From positions 1 through 64,000 of the forward strand of contig JBEAVK010000087.1 in the NCBI GenBank assembly GCA_041160955.1: a stretch of DNA of 64,000 nt, in the 5' to 3' direction. The notes under the pieces were generated by a model. The model was not told the DNA's origin. It saw only the letters and a program-made list of their open reading frames with translations, and ran no database searches. Numbering within the stretch: the first letter of the stretch is position 1; each line of letters starts with the position of its first letter. The position numbers were made by a program, and so were the translations under genes. Source of the stretch: M3007 sp041160955. GTDB taxonomy: Bacteria > Bacteroidota > Bacteroidia > Chitinophagales > Saprospiraceae. This document shows positions 24,856 to 33,993 of the stretch, in pieces.

Positions 24856-26352
24856 TTAATCCGCATAATGCCCAAATATCCGTTTCAGGACTAAGGCTTT
24901 TTCGAGTTCTGGCGCAATGACTTGTAGCCATTTATCGCGTTTATCGGGGCTATCGTAGAGGGTGGGGAGTTCGGTGGGGCGGGTTTGCGGATGCAAGAAC
25001 ACATCCAAAGGCATGATTTGTTGCACTTTACTGAAATAGTATCCCATCCAACTTTGGAATAGTTCGCGCAGTGCCCATTCGCTAAATTTCAAAGACCAGT
25101 TGAACTGAATGGCGGTGCTACTCCACACCAAATTTAGGACGGCTGGCGACATTTTTGCATCCATCAAAACGGCCTCGCGGTGTGCAGTGGAGCAATGTGC
25201 TAGCAGTTCAATGAATTGCAAATTGGTGCCCGTGTGTAATAAAATAGCGGCCCAATTAGGGTCAGAATAGTACAAAGTAGCGTTGATCAGCGCATCTTGG
25301 ATATTGGTCTTTTGAATGGTAGCACCATATTTGCCATTTTGGATAGCGGCGAGGGATAGTTCGGGCGACAAACCACTTGCAATTGGCCAAACCGCCGGAG
25401 GCATTATGTTCAATATCTCTAACCACCAGTCTGCGATGTCTTTTTTTGGGGTAAATCCGTTTTGAAAGACCAGCCAGGCGGGGTGGAAACAATCATCATC
25501 GGTACCGGGCAAATGCACCGCATTATTGATAAAATATTTGGAAAGTAAGTCAGTCCATTGCTGGCGTAAAGCACTGTTTTCGATGGAGAGCAAATACTGA
25601 ACTAATAAGCGTTTAGTGTCTTGTACTACTGCTTTTCCGCTGGGTGATTTTTGTGCTAATTCATCTAGTTTTGTAGCAAAAAACGATTCATCATCGGGTG
25701 TAATACCCAGTTTGAACACTTCGATCATTTTCTTGCGGTCGGCAGCACTTTCTTTATCCCAAGTCTTTTCTACCAGTGTACGGCCGAGTTCAGGGTTTTC
25801 GATACGCAACCTGCGTAGTATTTCTAGTCTTTCGGCGGGTTTGCCTTCTTGCCAAATTTGGTAGTAATCTGGTGTTAATGCATATTGCCATTTAGCGTAT
25901 TGCGCCGCTATCCATAAGCCTCTCTTTCCTATTACCTGAGCAATATATGGGCGTAAATGCGCCATTTTTTTTGTTGCGCCTAATGCCAGTACACTCGTAA
26001 TAATTTCGGGCGCAATGACTTGATTTCGTTGTGCGCACAATTGAAGCCAGCGTTGTTCAAAGACGGGGTATTTACTCTCCAGTTCTACAATATCGTGCCA
26101 TAATTGGACGGCAGTAGTATTGCAATAAGGCAAGGATTCTTCGATCAGCACGGGCTGGGGTAAATCCGTAGTAGGAAGGATGCGCTGTCCTGCTTTTTGA
26201 GCGGTGGAAAGTAGGGCTATCGTGTGTAATAATTGCGTTGTGGCATCCTCTGTTGAAATAGCAGCCACCCACTCCGGCAATTCGGGGTGGGTGGCTGTAC
26301 GATTTGAGCCATATAAGGCCATTTCGCGTATTTGCTCAAATATTGGGTGCAT
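24856..26352 (-). CDS. DUF5691 family protein
   Basis: 498 residues from ATG 26352; the open frame runs back to 26532, but that extension is encoded by repeats and lies upstream of a TACCTTTG box. The sequence has the all-helical DUF5691 pattern: an N-terminal ALYGSNR, LRPYIAQVIGKRGLWIAAQYAKWQYAL split near 145-170, WQEGKPAERLEILRRLRIENPELGRTL near 175-200 and TWDKESAADRKKMIEVFKLGITPDDESFF near 205-235. DUF5691 proteins are typically encoded with SWIM, MoxR, vWA and MolR-type proteins. Here the gene is about 13 kb from the MolR/TROVE block on the same replicon. Function unknown. Confidence 0.83.
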   Translation of the reverse strand: MHPIFEQIREMALYGSNRTATHPELPEWVAAISTEDATTQLLHTIALLSTAQKAGQRILPTTDLPQPVLIEESLPYCNTTAVQLWHDIVELESKYPVFEQRWLQLCAQRNQVIAPEIITSVLALGATKKMAHLRPYIAQVIGKRGLWIAAQYAKWQYALTPDYYQIWQEGKPAERLEILRRLRIENPELGRTLVEKTWDKESAADRKKMIEVFKLGITPDDESFFATKLDELAQKSPSGKAVVQDTKRLLVQYLLSIENSALRQQWTDLLSKYFINNAVHLPGTDDDCFHPAWLVFQNGFTPKKDIADWWLEILNIMPPAVWPIASGLSPELSLAAIQNGKYGATIQKTNIQDALINATLYYSDPNWAAILLHTGTNLQFIELLAHCSTAHREAVLMDAKMSPAVLNLVWSSTAIQFNWSLKFSEWALRELFQSWMGYYFSKVQQIMPLDVFLHPQTRPTELPTLYDSPDKRDKWLQVIAPELEKALVLKRIFGHYAD

Positions 26353-26359
26353 TACACCA

Positions 26360-26367
26360 CAAAGGTA
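26360..26367 (-). promoter_or_regulatory. -7 box for the DUF5691 gene
   Basis: TACCTTTG on the minus strand with only seven bases to the ATG at 26352, implying a very short leader. Confidence 0.65.
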
Positions 26368-26486
26368 TTGTTTTCTACTACTAAAAAGCATATATAAACG
26401 TAGCGTACACTTATCTACCACAAAAGTGAACAAAAGGACACAAAGCGAAGCGTCCAATCTACGTCTTTGTGGACTTTGTGTTCTAT

Positions 26487-26574
26487 TGTGGTGAAAAAAG
26501 AACACGCTACGCTTATGTGTACTCTTGTGCACCTTTTGTGGTGAAAAAAAATCAACACTACTGTGGTGAAAAAA
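26487..26574 (+). repeat. Three copies of TGTGGTGAAAAAA
   Basis: Copies at 26487-26499, 26537-26549 and 26562-26574, spaced 50 and 25 bp, within a low-complexity stretch rich in CACAAAG/CTTTGTG words. It lies between the DUF5691 and haloperoxidase-like genes. Confidence 0.6.
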
Positions 26575-26582
26575 AGAACGCT

Positions 26583-28121
26583 CTACTGTGCACCATCATT
26601 TCTTCCACGGTTCACCGCAAATCCACCGATGCGTTTCCCGAATTCTAAGCCTACTTCGCAGTCCACCCGGAAATGGATACAGCCATAAATACGGGATTCG
26701 GATGCTTCTAGCGCCATATTGCGTACCTCTGCGGCCTTATCGGGGAATATGAACGCTAATACTTCCGCGGCAGCGCCAGAGAAGGTGGAGTGGCCAGATA
26801 TATAGCCAGGGAAATTTGGAATACCCGTTGCTGTTTTAATACTAGCAGAAACATCGGTTGGTCGTTGGCCGAGGTAGTAATATTTGGTATCCCAGCATGC
26901 GATACCGGCATCTTGAATGGCTGTGGTGAGTAAGGCCATTACACGAGCGCTTCGTATTTCGTTCAACTGTTTTTCGTAAATATATTCGGTTGCTTTGCGG
27001 TTCCAATGGCCCGGTGGGGTGTAAGTACCAGTTCCATCGGCCCAATAGGCTGCAATACGGTACTGCTCGGTCGTCCTGTTTTTGGCAAGATCGCGCATTT
27101 CGGCTAAATCTGCTTCATACTCGGCTGATCCGGGCAACGGCGGAGCAGGCGGACGAATAGCTACTTTCGTAGAATCGCTGAAATTCCAAGGTTTTACATT
27201 TCCAAAGAACGGTAATAGCGGCGGACGAGCAGGTATTTCGAGGCTGCGCCATTGGGAGGTAATACCTCGGCTCGTAGCATCGGCTTGAAGGAGCGGAAAA
27301 TCGGTTTGCTTATTGGCTGCTCCCATTCGATCGGTTTTAGCATAAGCAATAATACGCTTCGCAACAGCAACGCCCAGTGAATCGCCCGCATCAACATCAC
27401 TTTGAACATTCATACCACCCCAAAGACGGGTGTTTTTGTGCTCGGTGGATAATTCATCCAAATAAGGCTTTTCGCCAGGGAACAAAAACTTCAATACCTC
27501 GCGTGAAGCAGCGGCTACCACAGCATCTTCGGATGGGTACGAAGGCAAGTCATTTGTGGGTAACAATGGCTGAATGGATATGTCGTTTTTGTACGGCGCA
27601 AGTCGATTATGGGCAAATTTTGCTTTCCAAGCAGTCACCAATGCGTCGTATTGCGCTACTGCCAAAAGGGCAAAAGCACGGGACGCATACGGCGGATTGG
27701 CAAATGGGAATCGTGGGTAAGCCGTTGGGTTATTGGCATCTGGTACGGGGTAGGTGCCATCAGCGTTATAGTTAGGAGCAGCGTTGTAATTGGCTGCCAA
27801 TTCACGGGCAATTTCGTGCCAACGAACAACACCATTTGCGCCCCAATATTGCACTGCTTCCTTATTTTCGTCGGAAGCAGTGCTCATGGTTGCTTTCAGT
27901 GCTGAAATTTCGCTTTGGTACTGATCGGATCCAGCTGCAACTGGCGTAGGTACATTTATTTCACTGCTATTGGTAAGAAGGATTGTTTTCCAATTACCTC
28001 CGTTATTGTCCAAGGAGGTCTCTGCATAGGGTGGGTTTATAAGTGCTTCCGGTGTTTTGTTACAGGCACTGAACAAGATAAGTCCAGCGAAAAAAAATGT
28101 GCGTATGTTGATATTGTTCAT
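26583..28121 (-). CDS. Vanadium-haloperoxidase-like / PAP2 family lipoprotein
   Basis: 512 residues. Lipoprotein signal with Cys20 (FSAC). The C-terminal half has the vanadate/phosphate-site motifs of the PAP2/VHPO superfamily: a YYLGQRPTDV Arg-Pro motif, PGYISGHSTFSGAAAEVL (SGH) near 440 and SRIYGCIHFRVDCEVGLEFGKRIG (Arg...His). Many Bacteroidota homologues are annotated as VHPO-like or phosphatidic-acid phosphatase-like proteins, and activity cannot be deduced from the motifs alone. It follows an outer-membrane protein gene by 24 bp on the same strand and is presumably co-transcribed, acting in the periplasm or outer membrane. Confidence 0.88.
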   Translation of the reverse strand: MNNINIRTFFFAGLILFSACNKTPEALINPPYAETSLDNNGGNWKTILLTNSSEINVPTPVAAGSDQYQSEISALKATMSTASDENKEAVQYWGANGVVRWHEIARELAANYNAAPNYNADGTYPVPDANNPTAYPRFPFANPPYASRAFALLAVAQYDALVTAWKAKFAHNRLAPYKNDISIQPLLPTNDLPSYPSEDAVVAAASREVLKFLFPGEKPYLDELSTEHKNTRLWGGMNVQSDVDAGDSLGVAVAKRIIAYAKTDRMGAANKQTDFPLLQADATSRGITSQWRSLEIPARPPLLPFFGNVKPWNFSDSTKVAIRPPAPPLPGSAEYEADLAEMRDLAKNRTTEQYRIAAYWADGTGTYTPPGHWNRKATEYIYEKQLNEIRSARVMALLTTAIQDAGIACWDTKYYYLGQRPTDVSASIKTATGIPNFPGYISGHSTFSGAAAEVLAFIFPDKAAEVRNMALEASESRIYGCIHFRVDCEVGLEFGKRIGGFAVNRGRNDGAQ

Positions 28122-28145
28122 ATTTTAAAAGTAGTTAGAGGGCGA

Positions 28146-29072
28146 TTAATTGGATGTTTTTTTATTAAAATCGACTAAATAGAAGATACCGGCATTCCAT
28201 CCTGTGGATTGACCAATGTTGCGGCCATTCAAGACGGATGATCCGCCAACAGAAACCGCTAATTGTTTGATTATCCAATATTTAGCCCAAGCACCTACCG
28301 ATGTAGCCTGCATTTTATTGGTCAACATTGGGCCATCGTTGTAGCGGATATCATCGCCGCTGAGGCCAGTTGACCGATCTCCCCAGAGTTCGATTTGAAA
28401 TTTGGGTTTTAAAATACCAAGGCGCACAGTGGCATCAAACCAATTGGGAACGGGTACTTCATTGGAATAGATCAATTCGTTGTGGTACAAATAAGCGTCG
28501 CGGTTGAGGTGTACATGCGAGCGCCAAGTATGTCCTGCCTGTGCCGTAGCGTAGATACCCATACCTGTGGTGAAATGCGCAATTGCCCTTAAAGAGGCGG
28601 TTCTGCATTTTAGACCAATACTAAATGGTAAAAAATCAGTGAAATAATTAGAGGCTGGTGTAGAGACCCCGCCTGTTGTTTGGAAGCGCAGTTCATTGCT
28701 GCCCATTTTGATTTGATAGGGCTGCCATTTGAGCCAAAGCGATAGGTCTTGGATACCGCGTTGGCCTTGCAGGTAACTCACATCCGAACTGGTGCGTACC
28801 CACGGAAGCGCAACGAGCGCGTTGAGTTTATTGGTAATACCATAAGCACTCATCAGCATCACATTTTGATTGGTCACTGTGCCAAGGTTGCTATTGCTGC
28901 GTTTGTTGGTGCCTTCCCAATATTCCGACCAATTACTATGGTTGTATTGGACGAGGTTACATAATTCGCGTTTTTTCATCAAAAGCCCATCCGTAGGCGA
29001 TTGGGCTTTAACTAAAACTGGCACCATTGCGAAAAGCATGGCGCAGCATCTGAGTGTTTGTTGTACCGTCAT
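28146..29072 (-). CDS. Outer-membrane beta-barrel protein, transporter-like
   Basis: 308 residues with a signal peptide ending at VKAQ. The mature sequence is strand-rich with alternating aromatics, as in the family annotated as 'MetA-pathway of phenol degradation' or generic transporter barrels: NVMLMSAYGITNKLNALVALPWV, DLSLWLKWQPYQ, LRFQTTGGVSTP and a C-terminal FYLVDF. Its gene precedes the haloperoxidase-like lipoprotein gene, so the two may serve one surface function. A TACCTTTG box is at 29119-29112. Confidence 0.75.
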   Translation of the reverse strand: MTVQQTLRCCAMLFAMVPVLVKAQSPTDGLLMKKRELCNLVQYNHSNWSEYWEGTNKRSNSNLGTVTNQNVMLMSAYGITNKLNALVALPWVRTSSDVSYLQGQRGIQDLSLWLKWQPYQIKMGSNELRFQTTGGVSTPASNYFTDFLPFSIGLKCRTASLRAIAHFTTGMGIYATAQAGHTWRSHVHLNRDAYLYHNELIYSNEVPVPNWFDATVRLGILKPKFQIELWGDRSTGLSGDDIRYNDGPMLTNKMQATSVGAWAKYWIIKQLAVSVGGSSVLNGRNIGQSTGWNAGIFYLVDFNKKTSN

Positions 29073-29111
29073 AAAAGTAGAAACCTAGTTTAAAATATGC
29101 TAAGTGACTTA

Positions 29112-29119
29112 CAAAGGTA
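29112..29119 (-). promoter_or_regulatory. -7 box for the barrel/haloperoxidase operon
   Basis: TACCTTTG on the minus strand, 39 bp upstream of the ATG at 29072. Confidence 0.6.
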
Positions 29120-29210
29120 GCTCAAGAAGAAGTCGATTTATTCCTGATGACGTGGATTCTAATGAAATTTTTAGAATAACCAAGCACGTAGCGGATGTTG
29201 GATCGGCTAA

Positions 29211-29310
29211 ATTTATGCTGAGCCTGCCGAATTTATGCTGAGCCTGCCGAATTTATGCTGAGCCTGTCGAATTTATGCTGAGCCTGCCGAATTTATGCTG
29301 AGCCTGTCGA
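29211..29310. repeat. Five tandem copies of a 20-bp unit
   Basis: Unit atttatgctgagcctgYcga, five head-to-tail copies; the only variation is C or T at position 17, in the order C, C, T, C, T. It ends in gaagcagcat. The core CTGAGCCTGTCGA resembles a short motif often seen dispersed in bacterial intergenic DNA (recalled). It lies between a divergent gene pair, upstream of the murF promoter. Confidence 0.9.
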
Positions 29311-29384
29311 AGCAGCATAGAAGAGAAAAAAATCAACCAAAAAGAGAACTTGTTGTTTTATCGCCCTTTATAATAGTTTTTTAC

Positions 29385-29392
29385 TACTTTTG
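29385..29392 (+). promoter_or_regulatory. -7 box for murF-trx-fabH
   Basis: TACTTTTG matches TAnnTTTG; about 80 bp upstream of the murF ATG. Confidence 0.55.
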
Positions 29393-29472
29393 CCCGCCTC
29401 GGGAACAAGCAGATAAGCAGTTAAGTATTTCAGGCTGTTGTTTTGTCGTTCCTCAATGCTCAATCGCGTATC

Positions 29473-30789
29473 ATGGTATCCATAGAGACACTTTACGAAT
29501 ATTATTTAGCACACCCGGTAATATGTACCGATTCCCGCCAAATTGCCAGCGGATGTTTGTTTTTTGCCCTGAAAGGTGAAAAATTTGACGGTAACCAATA
29601 CGCCGAAAAAGCCTTAACGGACGGTGCTGCATACGCCGTAGTGGACGATCCCTCTTTGGCCAACAAACAGGGCATATTACTCGTTGAAAATGCCTTAACA
29701 GCCTTACAGCATTTAGCGAGACACCACCGGCGCGCCATCCAAATCCCAGTTATCGGTATTGGCGGTTCTAACGGCAAAACGACGACCAAAGAACTTATTG
29801 CGGCTATTTTGAGTAGCCATTATCCCTGTCATTTCACCAAAGGTAATTTTAATAACCATATCGGTGTGCCGCTTACCTTGCTCGCCATGCCCAAAGATAC
29901 AGAAGTAGCGGTGATTGAAATGGGTGCTAATCACCCAGGCGAAATTGATGAGTTGTGCCAAATTGCCGAACCTACCCACGGCCTTATCACCAATATTGGT
30001 AAAGAACATTTAGAGGGTTTTGGGTCGCTCGAAGGTGTAAAAAAAGCCGAAGGAGAACTGTTCCGATACCTCGCACGTTCGGGAGGTTGCGCCTTTGTAA
30101 ATGCCTCCGAGAAATACCTCACCACGATGGCTCGATCCAATAAACGCAAGTTAACTTACGCGGCTTCGGATGCTTTGCATGAATTGCAAGCGACCTTCGT
30201 GGAAGTACAATTGCTGCGCCAAACGCCTTTTGTCGAGGTGGCTTTTGTGGGCGAAAACAATAAACCCATACAGTTGCAAAGCAAATTATTTGGTCGCCAC
30301 AATTTTAATAATATCATGTCGGCCATTGCTTTAGGTATGTATTTCAAAGTACCCGCCCTAAAGATAAAAGCAGCGATTGAGGCTTATATTCCTACCAATA
30401 ACCGCTCACAAATCATCGAAAAGGACAGTAATACCATTATCCTCGATGCTTATAATGCCAACCCTTCGAGCATGGAAGCCGCTTTGGATAGTTTTGCAGC
30501 AATGGATGCCCAACACAAAGTGGCGATACTTGGCGATATGCTGGAACTAGGAACAGAAAGTGCCAAAGAGCACCAAGCCATCTTGCGCAGGGCACAACGG
30601 TTAAAACTGGATACTGTAGTGGTCGTGGGTAAAGAATTTGAGGCAGTTCACCCCACAAAATATAAAGCCCTTTATTTCCCCGATGCGGCTGCGGTAAAAG
30701 TATGGTTAAACACCCAAAACTTTACGCATACCATGTTGTTAATAAAAGGATCACGCGGTATCCGCTTAGAAACAATATTATTATCATGA
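29473..30789 (+). CDS. murF: UDP-N-acetylmuramoyl-tripeptide--D-alanyl-D-alanine ligase
   Basis: Adds D-Ala-D-Ala to UDP-MurNAc-tripeptide, the last cytoplasmic step of peptidoglycan precursor synthesis. Mur ligase domains in order: N-terminal substrate domain (VICTDSRQI, GCLFFALKGEKFDGN), central ATPase with P-loop GIGGSNGKTTTKE near 97 and VIEMGANHPGEI, NIGKEHLEGFGS, and C-terminal domain with ILDAYNANPSSMEAAL and ILGDMLELG. A TTG at 29443 is possible, but ATG 29473 gives the usual N-terminus. The stop overlaps the thioredoxin start (ATGA). It is away from any dcw cluster. Confidence 0.95.
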   Translation: MVSIETLYEYYLAHPVICTDSRQIASGCLFFALKGEKFDGNQYAEKALTDGAAYAVVDDPSLANKQGILLVENALTALQHLARHHRRAIQIPVIGIGGSNGKTTTKELIAAILSSHYPCHFTKGNFNNHIGVPLTLLAMPKDTEVAVIEMGANHPGEIDELCQIAEPTHGLITNIGKEHLEGFGSLEGVKKAEGELFRYLARSGGCAFVNASEKYLTTMARSNKRKLTYAASDALHELQATFVEVQLLRQTPFVEVAFVGENNKPIQLQSKLFGRHNFNNIMSAIALGMYFKVPALKIKAAIEAYIPTNNRSQIIEKDSNTIILDAYNANPSSMEAALDSFAAMDAQHKVAILGDMLELGTESAKEHQAILRRAQRLKLDTVVVVGKEFEAVHPTKYKALYFPDAAAVKVWLNTQNFTHTMLLIKGSRGIRLETILLS

Positions 30790-31079
30790 CTTTTGAGCAA
30801 ATTATCAACGAACCCACGCTGACACTGGTCGATTTTTTCGCCACTTGGTGCGGTCCTTGCAAGGCAATGATGCCTGCTTTGGAAACCCTGAAAGATGAAA
30901 TGGGCGAACAAATCCGCATCATCAAAATTGATGTGGACAAAAATACAGACCTCGCCGTAGCACAAAAAGTAATGGGTGTGCCTACTTTGGCATTGTTCAA
31001 AGACGGTAAGGAATTATGGCGACAAGCAGGTGTTATGACTGCACCTGGATTAAAAGCACTCGTTTTGAAATACAGTTAA
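30786..31079 (+). CDS. Thioredoxin
   Basis: 97 residues with the active site WCGPC (Cys22, Cys25), the cis-Pro loop GVPTLALF near 66 and the conserved Asp in KIDVDKN. Reduces protein disulfides in the cytosol; no signal peptide. The ATG at 30786 overlaps the murF stop by four bases, so translation is coupled. The longer frame from 30702 lies within murF and is not used. fabH follows 43 bp downstream. Confidence 0.93.
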   Translation: MTFEQIINEPTLTLVDFFATWCGPCKAMMPALETLKDEMGEQIRIIKIDVDKNTDLAVAQKVMGVPTLALFKDGKELWRQAGVMTAPGLKALVLKYS

Positions 31080-31122
31080 CCCAACCATCCACCACCACAT
31101 TTTTATCCAACCATCTAAAATT

Positions 31123-32193
31123 ATGTTTCGCAGCAAAATTGCCGGTATCGGCCACTACGTCCCCGAAAGAATTGTTACTAATGATGAATTAGCCTCTTTT
31201 ATGGACACCAGCGATGAATGGATCCAAGAGCGCACAGGCATCCAGCAGCGTCGTTATGGCAAAAAACACGAAGAAACCACGACTACTATGGCGGCGCATG
31301 CCACGCGTATAGCATGCGAACGCGCAGGTATTGGAGTCGAAGATATTGATTTTATCATATTTGCCACGTTAAGCCCCGATTACTATTTTCCTGGTTGCGG
31401 CGTATTGTTGCAGCGCGAATTGGGTATTACACACAAAGAAGCGGCGGCTTTGGATATTCGAAATCAATGCAGTGGGTTCTTGTATGGGCTTTCGATTGCC
31501 GACCAATTTGTACGCACTGGCATGTACAAAAATGTGTTGTTGGTGGGTTCTGAAATGCACTCCATGGGTTTGGATTTTTCTTCCCGTGGCCGCAATGTAA
31601 CCGTCATTTTTGGCGATGGCGCAGGTGCGGCGGTGATCCAACCTACCGATAACCCCGAGCAAGGAATTTTGACCACCAAATTGCATTCCGATGGTACTTA
31701 TGCCGAGAAGCTTGCTTTTATCAATCCAGGAAGCCACGGTGGCTACCATGCTAAAAAAGCAGGAGAGGACACTGATTTTGGCTATCCTTCACCCGATACT
31801 TATGGGGAAATTTTTATGACTCAACACATGATGGACAATGGCCAACAATTTCCTAATATGGAAGGTCAATTTGTTTTTAAAATGGCCGTTCAGAAATTCC
31901 CAGAAGTGATTAAAGAAGCCTTGGCCGAGGTAGGGCTCGAAACAACAGATATCGATATGCTGATCCCGCATCAAGCCAATTTGCGTATTAGCCAATTTGT
32001 GCAAAAAACATTGCGCTTGAGCGATGATAAGGTGTGGAATAATATCCAAAAATATGGCAATACCACGGCGGCATCAGTTCCTATTGCCTTGTGCGAGGCT
32101 TGGGAAGCAGGGAAAATAAAGCCAGGTGATTTGGTGTGTTTGGCGGCTTTTGGGGCTGGATTTACTTGGGGCGCGGCGTTGGTGCGTTGGTAA
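31123..32193 (+). CDS. fabH: Beta-ketoacyl-ACP synthase III family protein
   Basis: Thiolase-fold condensing enzyme that starts fatty-acid elongation from acyl-CoA and malonyl-ACP. The catalytic triad is visible: Cys116 in NQCSGFLYG, His283 in IPHQAN, Asn313 in YGNTTAAS; the glycine loop FGDGAGAAV is near 163. At 356 residues it is longer than classical FabH (~320), with an insertion around 205-250 (SHGGYHAKKAG...MEGQF), so it could be a specialised FabH-like synthase. It is the third gene of the murF-trx-fabH run and is followed by a terminator. Confidence 0.88.
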   Translation: MFRSKIAGIGHYVPERIVTNDELASFMDTSDEWIQERTGIQQRRYGKKHEETTTTMAAHATRIACERAGIGVEDIDFIIFATLSPDYYFPGCGVLLQRELGITHKEAAALDIRNQCSGFLYGLSIADQFVRTGMYKNVLLVGSEMHSMGLDFSSRGRNVTVIFGDGAGAAVIQPTDNPEQGILTTKLHSDGTYAEKLAFINPGSHGGYHAKKAGEDTDFGYPSPDTYGEIFMTQHMMDNGQQFPNMEGQFVFKMAVQKFPEVIKEALAEVGLETTDIDMLIPHQANLRISQFVQKTLRLSDDKVWNNIQKYGNTTAASVPIALCEAWEAGKIKPGDLVCLAAFGAGFTWGAALVRW

Positions 32194-32290
32194 GCAGGTT
32201 TAGTGTATTTTCCCGTCTTTTGTAGGCATAAGTGCATGTTAAGTACTTATTACCCTCAAAGCCAGTTATTTTGGGGGCAATAATAGAAAC

Positions 32291-32340
32291 ACCACAATAG
32301 CGTTTCAGTGGTATGAGATATGCTATTGTGGTATTTTTTT
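32291..32340 (+). terminator. Intrinsic terminator after fabH
   Basis: ACCACAATAGC (32291-32301) pairs perfectly with GCTATTGTGGT (32322-32332), followed by ATTTTTTT. Confidence 0.85.
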
Positions 32341-32359
32341 GTCTTTTTTGCAGTACCTA

Positions 32360-32839
32360 TTACAAAAGTACCGCCATCAATACCTCATCCAAAAACCGAT
32401 CTTCGCTTTTGAGGTAGGTATATTTGCGTAAAATACCTTCTTTCTCAAACCCCATTTTTTCGTACAACCGGATGGCGCGCTCATTAATGGTGGCTGTACT
32501 CAATTCTATTCGGAGCAAACCTCGTTCTCTGCCCAAGTCGAGAATTTCTTTCAGCATGGTCTGTCCCAATCCTTTGCCCATACAGGCAGGATCAATGGCT
32601 ACACCTCCGAGGTAGGCAATATGATCGGTGCGGTAGGTGAGCGGCATCAACTTGAACATGCCTGCTGGTTGGCCATCCTGTTCAAATACATAAATCAAGT
32701 TTTTCGTTTGTAAATCGTCAAAAACTGGTTGAAAGGCCGCTTTTGTCATCGACTCATACAGCAGATACGGCTGGATGGCCGGATGAAAATACAGATAATA
32801 GAAATAATCAAAATCAGAAGGCAAGGCGCGTCTAGTCAT
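32360..32839 (-). CDS. GNAT family N-acetyltransferase
   Basis: 159 residues with the acetyl-CoA binding pattern GGVAIDPACMGKGLGQTML (motif A, Q/R-x-x-G-x-G/A type) near 79-97, followed by LRIELSTATINERAIRLYEKMGFEKEG split over 110-136, the typical C-terminal GNAT half. Substrate unknown. It is convergent with fabH, separated by the terminator, and divergent from corA. Confidence 0.9.
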   Translation of the reverse strand: MTRRALPSDFDYFYYLYFHPAIQPYLLYESMTKAAFQPVFDDLQTKNLIYVFEQDGQPAGMFKLMPLTYRTDHIAYLGGVAIDPACMGKGLGQTMLKEILDLGRERGLLRIELSTATINERAIRLYEKMGFEKEGILRKYTYLKSEDRFLDEVLMAVLL

Positions 32840-32945
32840 TTTTCAAGGATGTATAAGTGTTGGTGGAGTAATATGCGTTTAGCGCAAAAATAAAGCGAAT
32901 TTCTTATTTTCTCGTTCCTTAACTACCCGCTCTACGTTTTTAGTC

Positions 32946-32953
32946 TATCTTTG
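32946..32953 (+). promoter_or_regulatory. -7 box for corA; excludes the TTG start
   Basis: TATCTTTG. The apparent TTG start at 32951 lies inside this box, so translation must begin downstream, most likely at GTG 32987. Confidence 0.65.
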
Positions 32954-32986
32954 CCGCAATATTCACAAAACACGCAAGCATGGACG

Positions 32987-33943
32987 GTGATTCGGTATTA
33001 CGCACGCGAAAAAAGACGCTTAGTCGAACTTCAGGAGCCAGAACCCGGCTGCTGGATTAATCTTACCCCACCCTTTGGTCCGGATGAGCTGGATGATTTT
33101 GCCCGTCAAATGGCATTCGATCCTGTTTTCCTCACGGACTCCCTCGACCTCGACGAACGCGCACGCTACGAGCGCGATGAGGATATACGCTTTATTCTGA
33201 TCAATACCCCCGTACTCAATAAAGAAGTACAAGAAGAAGGCAATAACGAAGCCATTTATATTACTGTGCCCATTGGTATTGTACTCACCATTGAGCATGT
33301 GATCACCGTTTCGGCCATCGAAACACCGGTTATTGAGACATTTATTGAGAATAAAGTCCGCAATTTTGATCCCACCGACGAAAAACGATTTGTACTCCAA
33401 ATCTTAGAGCAAAACGTATATCGCTTTTTGTCCTGCCTCAAAAAACTGAACCTGCGCCGTAACCGGATCGAGCGCGAACTCATGAACAGCAGCCGCAACC
33501 GCGAATTAAAGCAGTTGCTCAGTATCGAAAAAAGTTTGGTGTATTTTGTCAATTCCTTGAATGCCAATGAATTACTCAAAATGAAGGTAAAACGCACCGA
33601 TTTCCTGCATATCAACGGCGACGAAGACCTTACGGAATTGTTTGAAGACATTATTATCGACAATTCGCAGGCCTTGTCTATGGCCAATGTATATACCAAT
33701 ATCCTCAACGGCACCATGGATGCCTACTCAAGCATTATTTCCAATAACCTGAATGAAGTCATTCACAGGCTCACCATTATCACCGTTGTACTCATGGTGC
33801 CTACCCTTATTTCCTCCTTTTTTGGGATGAATATTGCCAATGGTATGCCCGACAAACCGTGGGCATTTTGGTTAACTGTAGCGTTTACATTCGCATTAAC
33901 AGGCGGATTATATTGGTTTATGCGACAAAGGCGGTTCTTTTAG
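32987..33943 (+). CDS. corA: CorA-family magnesium/divalent cation transporter
   Basis: Pentameric inner-membrane Mg2+/Co2+/Ni2+ channel. A large cytosolic N-terminal domain with a long basic/acidic helix (ELMNSSRNRELKQLLSIEKSLVYF) is followed by two C-terminal membrane helices, with the signature GMN in SSFFGMNIANGMP at the first helix end. About 318 residues from GTG 32987, normal for the family. The GTG start is chosen because the earlier TTG overlaps the promoter and VIRYYAREKRRLVEL is the usual type of N-terminus. A TonB-dependent receptor gene follows 50 bp downstream on the same strand. Confidence 0.9.
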   Translation: MIRYYAREKRRLVELQEPEPGCWINLTPPFGPDELDDFARQMAFDPVFLTDSLDLDERARYERDEDIRFILINTPVLNKEVQEEGNNEAIYITVPIGIVLTIEHVITVSAIETPVIETFIENKVRNFDPTDEKRFVLQILEQNVYRFLSCLKKLNLRRNRIERELMNSSRNRELKQLLSIEKSLVYFVNSLNANELLKMKVKRTDFLHINGDEDLTELFEDIIIDNSQALSMANVYTNILNGTMDAYSSIISNNLNEVIHRLTIITVVLMVPTLISSFFGMNIANGMPDKPWAFWLTVAFTFALTGGLYWFMRQRRFF

Positions 33944-33993
33944 TCATAGTCATAAAAATAATGCAACTTATGCTTATCCTTCGTTCGTTTTCA

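Noticed and set aside
29211..29310. CRISPR array
   Set aside because: Units are directly adjacent with no spacers and only five copies; a plain tandem repeat.
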